From: Micavibrio sp. | GTDB lineage: Bacteria; Pseudomonadota; Alphaproteobacteria; Micavibrionales; UBA9664 | Direction: 5' to 3' | Length of the DNA stretch: 64,000 nucleotides | Assembly (NCBI GenBank): GCA_002699085.1 | Contig: PAAR01000012.1 | Location: 1 to 64,000, forward strand | Shown: positions 9,584 through 18,054 of the stretch, one piece after another | How positions within the stretch are numbered: the stretch's first letter is position 1 | Layout: every line of letters starts with the position of its first letter | Program-made: the position numbers and the translations under genes | The notes under the pieces: model-generated | The model's input: the letters and a program-made list of their open reading frames with translations, nothing else | Database searches by the model: none | What the model was told of the DNA's origin: nothing

Positions 9584-10600
9584 ATGGTAAAGCCCCTTGT
9601 CATTGGTGGTCAAAAAATAGCCGCAGGGTCTCGTAAATCGTTCTCTTTGGAGGTTGCTCAGCTCTATGATTTTACCAAATTGATGCTGCCGATTGAGGTC
9701 ATTCGAGGTACTGAAGATGGCCCAACGCTTTTCGTGAGTGCGGCCATTCATGGCGATGAACTAAATGGTGTCGAAATTATTCGCCGTCTTTTAGCCGACA
9801 AAGCTCTTAACAAGATTAAAGGAACACTCATAGCGGTACCAATTGTTAATGTCTTTGGCTTTAATAATAAAAGTAGATATTTACCCGATAGACGTGATCT
9901 AAATCGTTTTTTCCCCGGTAGTGCAGATGGCTCTATGGCTGCGCAACTTGCCTATGTATTCATGGAAGAAGTGGTTAAAAAATCAACACATGGTATTGAC
10001 CTCCATACCGCAGCCATCCACCGATCTAATTTACCACAAATTCGTGGCTGTCTTGAAGATCCTACTGTCATGGAAATGGCACAAGCCTTTCGTGTTCCTG
10101 TTATACTCAATTCAGATTTACGTGAGGGTTCATTACGTGAAGCCGCCCATAATTGCGGTATTCCCACACTCTTATATGAGGCGGGTGAAGCTACCCGCTT
10201 TAACGAAAATGCCATTAATATTGGCGTCCATGGCATTCTATCTGTGATGCGTGACATTGGTATGTTAGTGCGTTTTGTTAACCCCTTTACGCCTCGTAAA
10301 AGTTTTATTGCCCGTGACAGTCATTGGATCCGTGCGCCACAAAGTGGCATTCTATCAATACACAAACATCTTGGTCGTCGTGTTAAAAAAGGGGAGATTT
10401 TAGGGCAAATTTCAGACCCTTTCGGTCGCATCAAACATGACATTGAAGCAAAACGAACAGGCATCATTATCGGCCAAGCGACTACACCGCTTATTAATAA
10501 GGGTGAGGCAGCCTTCCATATTGCCACTTTTGAAAAGGACATCGCCCTACAAGACAATGTTGATTTTCTTATCAATACGCCTGACGGACTGTCTTCTTAA
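9584..10600 (+). CDS. Succinylglutamate desuccinylase/aspartoacylase-family zinc hydrolase
   Basis: A 338-residue zinc hydrolase of the AstE/aspartoacylase (M14-like) superfamily. Zinc-site candidates are the His and Glu of AAIHGDELNGVE and the His of GIDLHTAAIHRSNL; the substrate-arginine region RYLPDRRDLNRFFPG and the catalytic-Glu region PTLLYEAGEATRF are present. The C-terminal third, APQSGILSIHKHLGRRVKKGEILGQ, looks like a small beta-barrel appended to the peptidase fold. It sits 11 bases after rimK. Homologues beside RimK-like ligases are a recurrent arrangement, and a role in removing or trimming glutamyl additions is an inference. It could instead act on a small acylated amino acid. 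Confidence 0.88.
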   Translation: MVKPLVIGGQKIAAGSRKSFSLEVAQLYDFTKLMLPIEVIRGTEDGPTLFVSAAIHGDELNGVEIIRRLLADKALNKIKGTLIAVPIVNVFGFNNKSRYLPDRRDLNRFFPGSADGSMAAQLAYVFMEEVVKKSTHGIDLHTAAIHRSNLPQIRGCLEDPTVMEMAQAFRVPVILNSDLREGSLREAAHNCGIPTLLYEAGEATRFNENAINIGVHGILSVMRDIGMLVRFVNPFTPRKSFIARDSHWIRAPQSGILSIHKHLGRRVKKGEILGQISDPFGRIKHDIEAKRTGIIIGQATTPLINKGEAAFHIATFEKDIALQDNVDFLINTPDGLSS

Positions 10601-10996
10601 AAGCGACTCAGAAAATAGCGATTCGTCTCTTTGCCACAATTTTGGCGCAATTATATATCGCAAACACGAAAGAATCGCCAAAAGCTTCTCAAATGAAAAA
10701 ATTCAAGAAAAAAATTTATGTTTTTTTTCACAATTATTTTGATGCTGTATAACTCTATCATCATGGTTTCAACCGACTGATTTTTTTATAAATTTTACAC
10801 TTATACACGCTGTGGATGGATGTTTTTAGGTGTTTTTTCCTATTGCACGGCATACGATATCTAGTACCCTAAATGAGTAGGCACCACTAAACATTGTGTT
10901 TTTCGCCTCAGAAAAGCACAAATCGCATACCATAATAATCAATAAAGCTGTGATAGTGAGCGCAGCGTCGTATAAAGCGGGTAAAAGGAGACATAC
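10601..10996. other. 396-bp intergenic region upstream of nrdA
   Basis: No coding region is supported here. The first part contains a 7-bp inverted repeat GCGATTC (10618-10624) and GAATCGC (10672-10678) enclosing a weaker inner pairing, then an AT-rich tract. The second half carries the NrdR-like box pair annotated separately, then the nrdA ribosome-binding site AAAAGGAG just before the ATG at 10997. Confidence 0.6.
10852..10899 (+). promoter_or_regulatory. Pair of NrdR-like boxes upstream of nrdA
   Basis: Two 16-bp sites, ATACGATATCTAGTAC (10852-10867) and CCACTAAACATTGTGT (10884-10899), match 11 and 12 of 16 positions of the NrdR box ACACTATATATAGTGT. Their starts are 32 bp apart, three helical turns, which is the usual spacing for tandem NrdR boxes. 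NrdR represses ribonucleotide reductase genes when deoxynucleotides are plentiful. No nrdR gene is in this window. Confidence 0.75.
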
Positions 10997-12835
10997 ATGT
11001 TAGATAATAAAATAGTTCAGAGTGAAACTGGACCGAGAATCAAGGTTGATTTAACACGTAATGACAATCTCACCGAATTTGGTACAGCGACAGTCTATGA
11101 CCGCTATTTATTACCTGAAGAAAATCCTCAAGATATGTTTGCCCGTGTAGCACGTGCTTATGCCGATGATGATGCACACGCACAACGCCTTTATGATTAC
11201 ATGTCTAATTTATGGTTCATGCCATCAACACCTGTTCTATCAAATGGCGGCACGAACCGTGGTCTACCCATCTCATGTTTCTTAAACGAATGCCAAGACT
11301 CACTGAACGGTATTGCTGAACTATGGAATGAAAATGTCTGGCTAGCAGCACGTGGCGGTGGCATTGGCTCATATTGGGGCAATGTCCGCTCTATTGGTGA
11401 ATCAGTAGGTCGTAACGGTAAAACATCTGGAATTATTCCGTTCATCCGTGTGATGGACTCATTAACACTCGCTATTTCTCAAGGCTCTTTACGTCGTGGT
11501 TCTGCGGCGGTGTACTTGCCGATCTGGCACCCAGAAATTGAAGAATTTATTGAGCTTCGTCGTCCAACAGGCGGTGACCCGAATCGTAAAGCACTTAACC
11601 TTCACCATGGTGTTGTGGTTAATGACAGCTTTATGCGTGCCGTTGAAACAGATGATGAATGGGCATTACGCTCACCACATGACAATACTGTTATGGATCG
11701 TGTGAAAGCACGTGACCTTTGGATTCGTCTATTAACAACACGTATCGAAACAGGCGAACCTTACATCCTAAATATTGATCATGTAAACAAAGCCATTCCA
11801 GATCACCACAAAATGGCTGGTCTATCTGTAAAAATGTCTAATCTTTGTTCAGAGATTACATTGCCAACAGGAATTGATCCTGAGGGTAAAGAACGGACAG
11901 CTGTTTGCTGTTTATCATCTGTGAATGTAGAGAAATTTGACGAGTGGCAAGATCACCCAACATTCATTGAAGACATCATGCGTTTACTTGATAATGTTTT
12001 AGAAGACTTCATCAAAAAAGCACCAGATGACTTTGCCAATGCTAAATATGCAGCGATGCGTGAGCGTTCAGTTGGTCTTGGTGTAATGGGCTTACACTCT
12101 TTCTTCCAATCAAAAATGATTCCCATGGAATCAGTGATGGCGAAAGTTTGGAACCGTCGTATTTTCCAACATATTAAACGCCAAGCCGATGATGCTTCTG
12201 TGAAACTAGCCCATGAAAAAGGCGCTTGTCCTGATGCGGCTGATTACGGTGTAATGGAACGATTCTCGAACAAAATTGCGATTGCGCCAACAGCGTCTAT
12301 CTCAATTATTTGCGGTGGTGCGTCTCCAGGAATTGAGCCAATTGCGGCGAATGCGTACACACATAAAACTCTGTCTGGCTCTTTTGCTGTTAAAAACAAA
12401 TATCTGCAAAATGTTTTGGAAAGCAAAAACCTAACAGAAGAAGAAATTGAAGAGGTATGGTCATCTGTTTATACCAATGAAGGCTCTGTTCAGCATTTAG
12501 ATATTTTGACACAAGAAGAAAAAGATGTGTTTAAAACATCGTTCGAATTAGACCAAAGATGGTTGATTGAGCATGCTGGTGACCGTGCGCCGTTCATCTG
12601 CCAAGCGCAGTCACTCAATATCTTCTTACCAGCCGATGTTCATAAGAAAGATCTTCACGAGATTCACTACATGGCATGGAAAAAAGGCGTTAAGTCACTT
12701 TATTACTGCCGTTCTCGTTCGATCCAACGTGCTGAATCTGATGCCAGCTGGAAACGTACACAGGCAAATGATGCCTTAGAGGCTGCGAATACAGCAAGCG
12801 GCAACGATTATGAGGAATGCCTAAGCTGTCAGTAA
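10997..12835 (+). CDS. nrdA: Class I ribonucleotide reductase large (alpha) subunit
   Basis: A 612-residue catalytic subunit that reduces ribonucleoside diphosphates to deoxyribonucleotides with NrdB. The redox cysteine is in LPISCFLNE; NLCSEI holds the thiyl-radical cysteine and AVCCLSSVN its partner. The radical-transfer tyrosines are in KSLYYCRSRS, and the C-terminal reductant-exchange pair is ECLSCQ. It is much shorter than E. coli NrdA (761 residues) because the N-terminal ATP-cone is absent: the protein starts almost directly in the catalytic region with TEFGTATVYDRYLL. Overall activity control by dATP through a cone is therefore not expected. The ATG follows AAAAGGAG, a strong terminator follows, and NrdR-like boxes precede it. 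nrdB is not adjacent but lies 1.2 kb downstream. Confidence 0.96.
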   Translation: MLDNKIVQSETGPRIKVDLTRNDNLTEFGTATVYDRYLLPEENPQDMFARVARAYADDDAHAQRLYDYMSNLWFMPSTPVLSNGGTNRGLPISCFLNECQDSLNGIAELWNENVWLAARGGGIGSYWGNVRSIGESVGRNGKTSGIIPFIRVMDSLTLAISQGSLRRGSAAVYLPIWHPEIEEFIELRRPTGGDPNRKALNLHHGVVVNDSFMRAVETDDEWALRSPHDNTVMDRVKARDLWIRLLTTRIETGEPYILNIDHVNKAIPDHHKMAGLSVKMSNLCSEITLPTGIDPEGKERTAVCCLSSVNVEKFDEWQDHPTFIEDIMRLLDNVLEDFIKKAPDDFANAKYAAMRERSVGLGVMGLHSFFQSKMIPMESVMAKVWNRRIFQHIKRQADDASVKLAHEKGACPDAADYGVMERFSNKIAIAPTASISIICGGASPGIEPIAANAYTHKTLSGSFAVKNKYLQNVLESKNLTEEEIEEVWSSVYTNEGSVQHLDILTQEEKDVFKTSFELDQRWLIEHAGDRAPFICQAQSLNIFLPADVHKKDLHEIHYMAWKKGVKSLYYCRSRSIQRAESDASWKRTQANDALEAANTASGNDYEECLSCQ

Positions 12836-12867
12836 AATAACTTTTCTCCGTCTGGGGAATAGAGGGT

Positions 12868-12899
12868 AAAAGGGTGCTGTTTTCAGCACCCTTTTTTTT
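12868..12899 (+). terminator. Intrinsic terminator after nrdA
   Basis: GGGTGCTG (12872-12879) and CAGCACCC (12884-12891) pair around a TTTT loop, preceded by AAAA and followed by eight T. Confidence 0.94.
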
Positions 12900-12960
12900 C
12901 ACAAAGAATCTAACAGCCTTACATAAGGAACTAAAACCGCCCAAAATTTGTTAGTACGTT

Positions 12961-13566
12961 ATGAGCAAGGCAAGGAAAAAGCAGCCTCGTCATGCACGCA
13001 GTCTGTCAGATATGTTGTCAGAACTTGAGCAAGGATTAGGTACAGATAAAACAATTTATATAAAAGATATTCTCAATATCTTTTCCAGTGCTACTTTTGG
13101 CCCTTTAATTGTTTTGCCGATGTTATTAACAATCCTGCCAACTGGTGCCATTCCCTTTATTCCCGCCATTTGTGGTCTATTAACAATTTTTATCTGCACA
13201 CAATGGTTATTCGGGATGACACGACCATGGCTACCACAAAGGCTGACCGATATTCAGTTGCCTGAGAAAAAATTAAAGCAAGGCGTTCACCAAGCAAAAC
13301 CCTATGCCAAAAAAATTGACCAATGGATATCCGAGCGTTTCACATTTTTACTGAACCCGATTAGCCAACGTCTGATTGCGGCCATCTGTATTATTTTGTG
13401 TATTGGCATTGTTATTATAGGGGGCATTCCTGGTATTCCAGCCATATTGGCTTTGCCCGTTTTATTTTTTGGGACTGGATATATGGTGAGAGACGGTCTC
13501 GTTGTAGGTCTTGGGTTATTGATTACCGCCCTAAGCGGCATAATTTTTTATTATAATATGCCCTAA
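12961..13566 (+). CDS. ExoD-family membrane protein
   Basis: A 201-residue membrane protein of the ExoD family, first described in rhizobia as affecting exopolysaccharide production; its biochemical activity is not known. The N-terminal 40 residues are basic and cytoplasmic (RKKQPRHARSLSDMLSELEQG), followed by the family core IYIKDILNIFSSATFGPLIVLPML. Further hydrophobic helices are near 60-80, 135-160 and 165-200, with the proline/glycine-rich GGIPGIPAILALPV. It starts with ATG at 12961 with no strong ribosome-binding site visible. It lies between nrdA and nrdB but has its own space after the nrdA terminator, so it is unlikely to be functionally tied to them. Confidence 0.85.
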   Translation: MSKARKKQPRHARSLSDMLSELEQGLGTDKTIYIKDILNIFSSATFGPLIVLPMLLTILPTGAIPFIPAICGLLTIFICTQWLFGMTRPWLPQRLTDIQLPEKKLKQGVHQAKPYAKKIDQWISERFTFLLNPISQRLIAAICIILCIGIVIIGGIPGIPAILALPVLFFGTGYMVRDGLVVGLGLLITALSGIIFYYNMP

Positions 13567-13580
13567 AAACGAAAAGCAGT

Positions 13581-13775
13581 TTACTTTGTTTTTTTAAAGC
13601 CACCCATTTTAGCACGCATATCACGCGCAGCTTTATCGCCAGCAGAAATAACAACACGATCACCTTGATGATTCTTTATCATAAAATTATCCGTTGCCCC
13701 ATCAGGGCCAATAATGCGGCCATCTGCAGCTGTAAAAAAATCTTTTCCCAATGGTATGTTCAAACCCTTATCCAT
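13581..13775 (-). CDS. Small hypothetical protein, 64 aa
   Basis: A small basic soluble protein of 64 residues beginning MDKGLNIPLGKDFF and ending KMGGFKKTK; no family recognised. An in-frame ATG 18 bases upstream (13793) is possible, but a good extended -10 element, TGCTATAAT, lies at 13782-13790 on this strand and would put the transcript start at or next to the ATG at 13775. That favours the shorter start and a leaderless or nearly leaderless mRNA. The sequence has a Gly/Asp-rich middle (DGRIIGPDGATDNF) and a basic tail, suggesting a compact beta domain that might bind nucleic acid; this is speculation. It converges on exoD. Confidence 0.6.
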   Translation of the reverse strand: MDKGLNIPLGKDFFTAADGRIIGPDGATDNFMIKNHQGDRVVISAGDKAARDMRAKMGGFKKTK

Positions 13776-13781
13776 AGCTCC

Positions 13782-13809
13782 ATTATAGCACATAGGTTAT
13801 GAAAAACAA
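13782..13809 (-). promoter_or_regulatory. Candidate extended -10 promoter for the 64-aa gene
   Basis: On the minus strand, TGCTATAAT (13782-13790) is a perfect extended -10 hexamer, with a weak -35 TTGTTT (13804-13809) at 16-bp spacing. The start point would fall near 13775, on the proposed start codon. Confidence 0.5.
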
Positions 13810-13821
13810 AAGGCCGTTATT

Positions 13822-13870
13822 TTACTATATATTGTGGTTTTGTTGTTGAGGCCAGCACCATATGTGGTAA
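13822..13870 (+). promoter_or_regulatory. Pair of NrdR-like boxes upstream of nrdB
   Basis: TTACTATATATTGTGG (13822-13837) matches the NrdR consensus at 12 of 16 positions, and GCACCATATGTGGTAA (13855-13870) at 9 of 16. The starts are 33 bp apart. A possible promoter, TTGAGG (13846-13851) and TAAAAT (13868-13873) with 16-bp spacing, overlaps the second box, as expected for repression. The same layout occurs before nrdA. Confidence 0.68.
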
Positions 13871-13990
13871 AATAATTTTATCGACTCGGGGTTTATTTAA
13901 AAGCCTTGAGGATAAGTCTAAAAGAATCTTCGCATTCTGGCGCACATAACGTTTAAATAACACTATATAAGAAAAACTAAGGAGATACAC

Positions 13991-15070
13991 ATGTCTGAAA
14001 CAGCCGTTACAACACAAAAAGACTCAGGATTTGGCACATCAAATCTATTAAAAGAACGTCATGTGTATAAGCCGTTTTTATATCCTTGGTGCTATGAAGC
14101 GTGGCTGACTCAGCAGCGTATCCACTGGCTACCAGAAGAAGTGCCATTGGCTGAGGACGTGCGTGACTGGCGTAAAAATCTGACGCCTTCTGAAAAGAAC
14201 TTGGTGACACAAATTTTCCGTTTCTTCACACAAGCCGATGTTGAAGTGAATAATTGCTATATGAAGCACTATTCACAAGTCTTTGGCCCTGTCGAAGTGA
14301 ATATGATGCTTTCTGCCTTTTCAAATATTGAGACAGTGCATATTGCCGCTTACTCACATCTTCTTGATACGATCGGTATGCCTGAAACAGAATATTCAGC
14401 CTTCATGGAATATAAAGAAATGAAGGATAAATATGATTACATGCAGGGTGCTAATATGAGCTCTCGTCGTGACATTGCGAAGACCATGGCCATGTTTGGT
14501 GCTTTCACTGAAGGCTTACAATTATTTGCGTCTTTTGCGATTCTGATGAACTTCCCACGTTTCAATAAGATGAAAGGTATGGGACAGATCGTCACATGGT
14601 CAGTGCGTGATGAAACATTGCACTGTCTATCAATGATAAAATTATTCAATGCCTTTATTAATGAGAATAAAGATATTTGGGATGATGAGCTGAAACAAGA
14701 AATCTCTGAATGCTGCGCAACCATCGTATCGCATGAAGATGCCTTTATTGATCTTGCTTTTGAAATGGGCCCGATAGAAGGCACATCACCAGATGAGATT
14801 AAAGCCTATATTCGCTATATTGCCGATCGTCGTTTGCAACAGCTAAACCTGCCAGCCATGTACGGCATTGAGAAAAACCCACTGCCATGGATGGATCAGA
14901 TGCTAAACGGTATGGAGCACACAAACTTCTTTGAAAACCGTTCAACTGAATATGCGAAAGCCTCAACCAAAGGCTCTTGGGAAGAAGTATTTGCGGATGA
15001 TCTATTTTCTGGTAATTACAAAAAACCAAAAGAGGGTGATGCCGATAGCCTCGCTTCTGCGGCAGAGTAA
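13991..15070 (+). CDS. nrdB: Class I ribonucleotide reductase small (beta) subunit
   Basis: A 359-residue ferritin-like subunit that houses the di-iron centre and the stable radical. Iron ligands are recognisable in FFTQADVEVNN (Asp), NIETVHIAAYSH (Glu and His), FTEGLQLFASFAIL (Glu) and RDETLHCLSMIKL (Glu, His). The tyrosine in HIAAYSH sits four residues after the ligand His, the same spacing as the radical tyrosine Y122 of E. coli, so this looks like a conventional tyrosyl-radical enzyme and not a Phe variant. No N-terminal ATP-cone is present. The start follows CTAAGGAG; an intrinsic terminator follows. It has its own NrdR-like boxes. Confidence 0.95.
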   Translation: MSETAVTTQKDSGFGTSNLLKERHVYKPFLYPWCYEAWLTQQRIHWLPEEVPLAEDVRDWRKNLTPSEKNLVTQIFRFFTQADVEVNNCYMKHYSQVFGPVEVNMMLSAFSNIETVHIAAYSHLLDTIGMPETEYSAFMEYKEMKDKYDYMQGANMSSRRDIAKTMAMFGAFTEGLQLFASFAILMNFPRFNKMKGMGQIVTWSVRDETLHCLSMIKLFNAFINENKDIWDDELKQEISECCATIVSHEDAFIDLAFEMGPIEGTSPDEIKAYIRYIADRRLQQLNLPAMYGIEKNPLPWMDQMLNGMEHTNFFENRSTEYAKASTKGSWEEVFADDLFSGNYKKPKEGDADSLASAAE

Positions 15071-15091
15071 TAAATCCTATATACAATTAAG

Positions 15092-15119
15092 AAACAGCCT
15101 CTTTTGGGGCTGTTTTTTT
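15092..15119 (+). terminator. Intrinsic terminator after nrdB
   Basis: AACAGCC (15093-15099) and GGCTGTT (15108-15114) form a stem that leads into a T run. Confidence 0.9.
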
Positions 15120-15144
15120 ATTACTTCAATGTTAGCTTTACTCA

Positions 15145-16119
15145 ATGAAAAGAATTCCAGTTATTTACGATGGTGATATGGGAGGTGACGATTTATGGGC
15201 GATCACGCTCATGCTGGCTCATCCTGATATTTTCGATGTCAAAGGCATTACCACAGTTTTTGGTAATGTTGATGTGACCCAAGCCACCAAAAATGTATGT
15301 GATCTTCTGGCATATTTAGGCCATGAGGATATTCCTGTTTATGTTGGTGAAGACAGACCCATCCAAGGCGCACGCATGTTTGGCGATGATGCTTACGGTG
15401 AAGGTGGTGTTGGCGGCGTATTTTTTCCTGAAAATAACAAAAAAGCAGAAAGCCAATCCGCCATTAAATTCATCACGCAAACATTAAAAAACAGCAATGA
15501 GCCAATAACATTGATTGGCACAGGTCCGATGACAAATTTAGCACTTGTCATCAAAGATCACCCTGAGTTACATAGCAAAATTAAACAGGTTATTGTGATG
15601 GGTGGCGCTATCAAACCAGGTCCGCATCCCAATCCACCGCATCGTGTTGGTAACATAACTGAGGCTGCAGAATTTAACTTTTTTCAGGATAGTTTTGCAC
15701 CCAATATTGTTGCCCAAAGTGGTATTAAACTTACTGTAATGACGGCCGATGCTAACCAACAATATGCTTTAACTGATACTATAAAAGAGCGCTTTAGAAC
15801 TATTGGTTCATTTGGTGAGATGATGATTCAAATGACCTCAGCAGTTGAACATTTAGATCGTGAGAAATTTGGCATGGATGGCCCAGCCTTGCATGATCCC
15901 TGTGTGATTTTGTATTTACTCCAGCAAACGGGGCACGAAACCTATTACACACCCGCTAGAAAACAGGGTTTTCATACGATAGAAGAACCTGAAGATTGGG
16001 AAAAAAATGGTGCGGTCATTTTAAATGATGAGCTGATGAATACATGGATTATAACCGAAACAATTAATATTCCAGCCATTATAGACACACTTTACACCGC
16101 CATTAAATCTTTCGCATAG
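15145..16119 (+). CDS. Nucleoside hydrolase (inosine/uridine-preferring family)
   Basis: A 324-residue ribonucleoside hydrolase that splits nucleosides into base and ribose. The calcium-binding signature near the N-terminus is IYDGDMGGDD, with typical following motifs GTGPMTNLALVI, VIVMGGAIKPGPHPNPP, AEFNFFQDSFAPNIV and the C-terminal DGPALHDPCVILYLL. No signal peptide is present. It converges with a ribokinase gene and overlaps it by 28 bp at the 3' ends. The two enzymes would act in sequence, the ribokinase capturing the ribose released here, which supports a nucleoside salvage role. Substrate base preference cannot be read from the sequence. Confidence 0.93.
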   Translation: MKRIPVIYDGDMGGDDLWAITLMLAHPDIFDVKGITTVFGNVDVTQATKNVCDLLAYLGHEDIPVYVGEDRPIQGARMFGDDAYGEGGVGGVFFPENNKKAESQSAIKFITQTLKNSNEPITLIGTGPMTNLALVIKDHPELHSKIKQVIVMGGAIKPGPHPNPPHRVGNITEAAEFNFFQDSFAPNIVAQSGIKLTVMTADANQQYALTDTIKERFRTIGSFGEMMIQMTSAVEHLDREKFGMDGPALHDPCVILYLLQQTGHETYYTPARKQGFHTIEEPEDWEKNGAVILNDELMNTWIITETINIPAIIDTLYTAIKSFA

Positions 16120-16979
16120 GGCATAGAATTACCAGCCCCTGCTTTTTGAACTGATAAAGAGGCGGCCTTATTTGCACGCATAAGAGCCTGCTCAAAATTC
16201 TGACCAAGCGCTAAACCAGCCGCTAAAGAACCCACAAAACAGTCACCAGCACCCGTCGTGTCAACGACATTAACTTTATGCCCCGGCACGTCAAAAACCT
16301 TATCGCCGTGCAGAGCTAATAAGCCATCTGCCCCACGGGTTAAGATCAAAACATCTAAGCCCAATTTTCCTTTCAAGGCCTTTAATGCTTCTAATTCTAA
16401 GCTCACACCACCATAAAAGGCGCATTCTGTTTCATTGACGACCAGTATATCAACATTTGAAAATACATCTGACTTAATCCTTAAAGCTGGCGCAGGGTTA
16501 TAAATCGTCGTTGCACCTTTAGATTTTGCCTGCTGTAAAGCATAGGCAATTGATGCCGTTGGAATCTCATTTTGTAGCACAACAATATCGCCTGCATTAA
16601 TCGGGGCAGCATCAATATCCCCCTCATTAACTAAGCCGTTTGCCGCCGCAATCACTGTGATCGCATTTTCACCTGCATCAGAGACATTAATCATCGCTGT
16701 GCCAGTCAGCGCATCATCCGTTGAGACACAATATTTTGTATTCACTTTATTATCTTTTAAGAAAGAAGTCAGGAAATGACCTGCACCATCGGCACCTACT
16801 TTGCCGACCATAGAAGTTTTACCGCCCATACGAGAAGCCGCAATCGCTTGGTTAAGTCCTTTACCGCCTGCAAAAGTTTCCACATGTGATCCAATTAAAG
16901 TTTCTCCAGGACGTGGAATATGTGGCACACGCGCAACAATATCGTGGTTTAGACTTCCAATAACAATAACATCTGACAT
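16092..16979 (-). CDS. rbsK: Ribokinase (PfkB family)
   Basis: A 295-residue sugar kinase of the PfkB/ribokinase family that converts ribose to ribose 5-phosphate. The N-terminal signature GSLNHDIVARVPHIPRPGET and the sugar-binding FAGGKGLNQAIAASRMGG are close to ribokinase. The C-terminal signature VVDTTGAGDCFVGSLAAGLA contains the catalytic Asp. It overlaps the convergent nucleoside hydrolase gene by 28 bp. No ribose transporter gene is nearby, which fits ribose coming from nucleosides inside the cell. Confidence 0.92.
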   Translation of the reverse strand: MSDVIVIGSLNHDIVARVPHIPRPGETLIGSHVETFAGGKGLNQAIAASRMGGKTSMVGKVGADGAGHFLTSFLKDNKVNTKYCVSTDDALTGTAMINVSDAGENAITVIAAANGLVNEGDIDAAPINAGDIVVLQNEIPTASIAYALQQAKSKGATTIYNPAPALRIKSDVFSNVDILVVNETECAFYGGVSLELEALKALKGKLGLDVLILTRGADGLLALHGDKVFDVPGHKVNVVDTTGAGDCFVGSLAAGLALGQNFEQALMRANKAASLSVQKAGAGNSMPYAKDLMAV

Positions 16980-17057
16980 GGCCTAAACTTGCTTGCTTAT
17001 GTGCTTATTGTCAATTTATTTTGGACCACTAAAACATAAACTTTGCTAATTAAGGAT

Positions 17058-17088
17058 CGAATCACATAGACTATATTCAAGTGATTCG
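17058..17088. repeat. 8-bp inverted repeat flanking a possible -10 upstream of phoH
   Basis: CGAATCAC (17058-17065) and GTGATTCG (17081-17088) are perfect inverted arms separated by 15 bp. The spacer contains TATATT (17072-17077). It lies in the 291-bp gap between the divergent ribokinase and phoH genes and could be an operator for either. No good -35 was found. Confidence 0.45.
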
Positions 17089-17270
17089 TACAACATTAAG
17101 GTTCTCTTGATTATACAAATCTTAGCATTGCTAACCAGACTTCATTCAGCACGGTTTTTAGAACCTGCCCTTAAAAACTTTTCCCTTTTTTACAATATTC
17201 CAGACCTTATCAGGTCAGGTCCCCCGTTTCTACTCACTAAACCCAACCCCTAACCCAAGGAGATATCCCT

Positions 17271-18026
17271 ATGGCTAAAAAATCCCGTCGTCAGCTCAAA
17301 CAACAGCAACAAAAATTCGGATCAGGCCATAACGTATCGCCGATGTTCAAAGATAGTGAATGGGACCCATTAGGATCAAACATAGATAATAACCGTGACA
17401 AAAGTTACATGAAAACGGTTAAACCACGCTCTGATGGTCAAAAAGAATTTATGGAAGCTATTCAAGAACATAACTTAACAGTCGCCACTGGTCCCGCTGG
17501 TACTGGTAAAACATATTTAGCGATATGCGCTGCCGTAGATGCCTTGGAATCAGGCGAAATTGAGCGTATTATCCTTTCTCGACCAGCAATGGAAGCTGGT
17601 GAATCTCTTGGTTTCTTACCAGGTGATATGCACGAAAAAATGGCGCCGTATTTAAGACCATTATTTGATTGTCTTGGAGATCGTATGGGTGGCAAACGCG
17701 TAAAACAATATCTCGATGATGGCACAATTGAAATCGCCCCCGTTGGCTTTATGCGCGGCAGAACATTGAACAATGCCTTTGTTGTGATTGATGAAGCGCA
17801 AAACTGTACATATCAGCAATTAAAGATGCTGCTTTCACGATTAGGCTGGAACTCAACGATGGTTGTCACAGGTGATCCAGATCAATCAGACTTGTTGGAA
17901 GGTATTTCAGGCCTTGCAGAAATATCGAAGCGTCTTGATTATCTTGAAAATGTCGCCGTTGTAAGACTTGACCAAGAAGACATTGTCAGACATCCCCTCG
18001 TTGCAGAAATGCTAGAAGTTTTATAA
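17271..18026 (+). CDS. PhoH-family ATPase
   Basis: A 251-residue P-loop protein of the PhoH family, linked to RNA metabolism and stress in bacteria. An N-terminal basic tail (AKKSRRQLKQQQQKFGSG) precedes the ATPase core. Walker A is ATGPAGTGKTYLA and Walker B is FVVIDEAQNCTYQQLKML; VVTGDPDQSDLL and FMRGRTLNNAFV are further family motifs. It matches the short core without a KH domain. The start ATG follows AAGGAGATATCCCT. It is monocistronic: the downstream gene is convergent. In many alphaproteobacteria another PhoH/YbeZ lies with ybeY and miaB; the absence of those neighbours suggests this is a second type. Confidence 0.9.
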   Translation: MAKKSRRQLKQQQQKFGSGHNVSPMFKDSEWDPLGSNIDNNRDKSYMKTVKPRSDGQKEFMEAIQEHNLTVATGPAGTGKTYLAICAAVDALESGEIERIILSRPAMEAGESLGFLPGDMHEKMAPYLRPLFDCLGDRMGGKRVKQYLDDGTIEIAPVGFMRGRTLNNAFVVIDEAQNCTYQQLKMLLSRLGWNSTMVVTGDPDQSDLLEGISGLAEISKRLDYLENVAVVRLDQEDIVRHPLVAEMLEVL

Positions 18027-18054
18027 ATAATTTTCTTGGGTTTTCTATTAAGCT

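Noticed and set aside
13991-15070. A tyrosine-free (Phe) small subunit of ribonucleotide reductase
   Set aside because: The ETVH-x3-Y spacing shows tyrosine at the radical position, so a metal-only cofactor of the Chlamydia type is not indicated.
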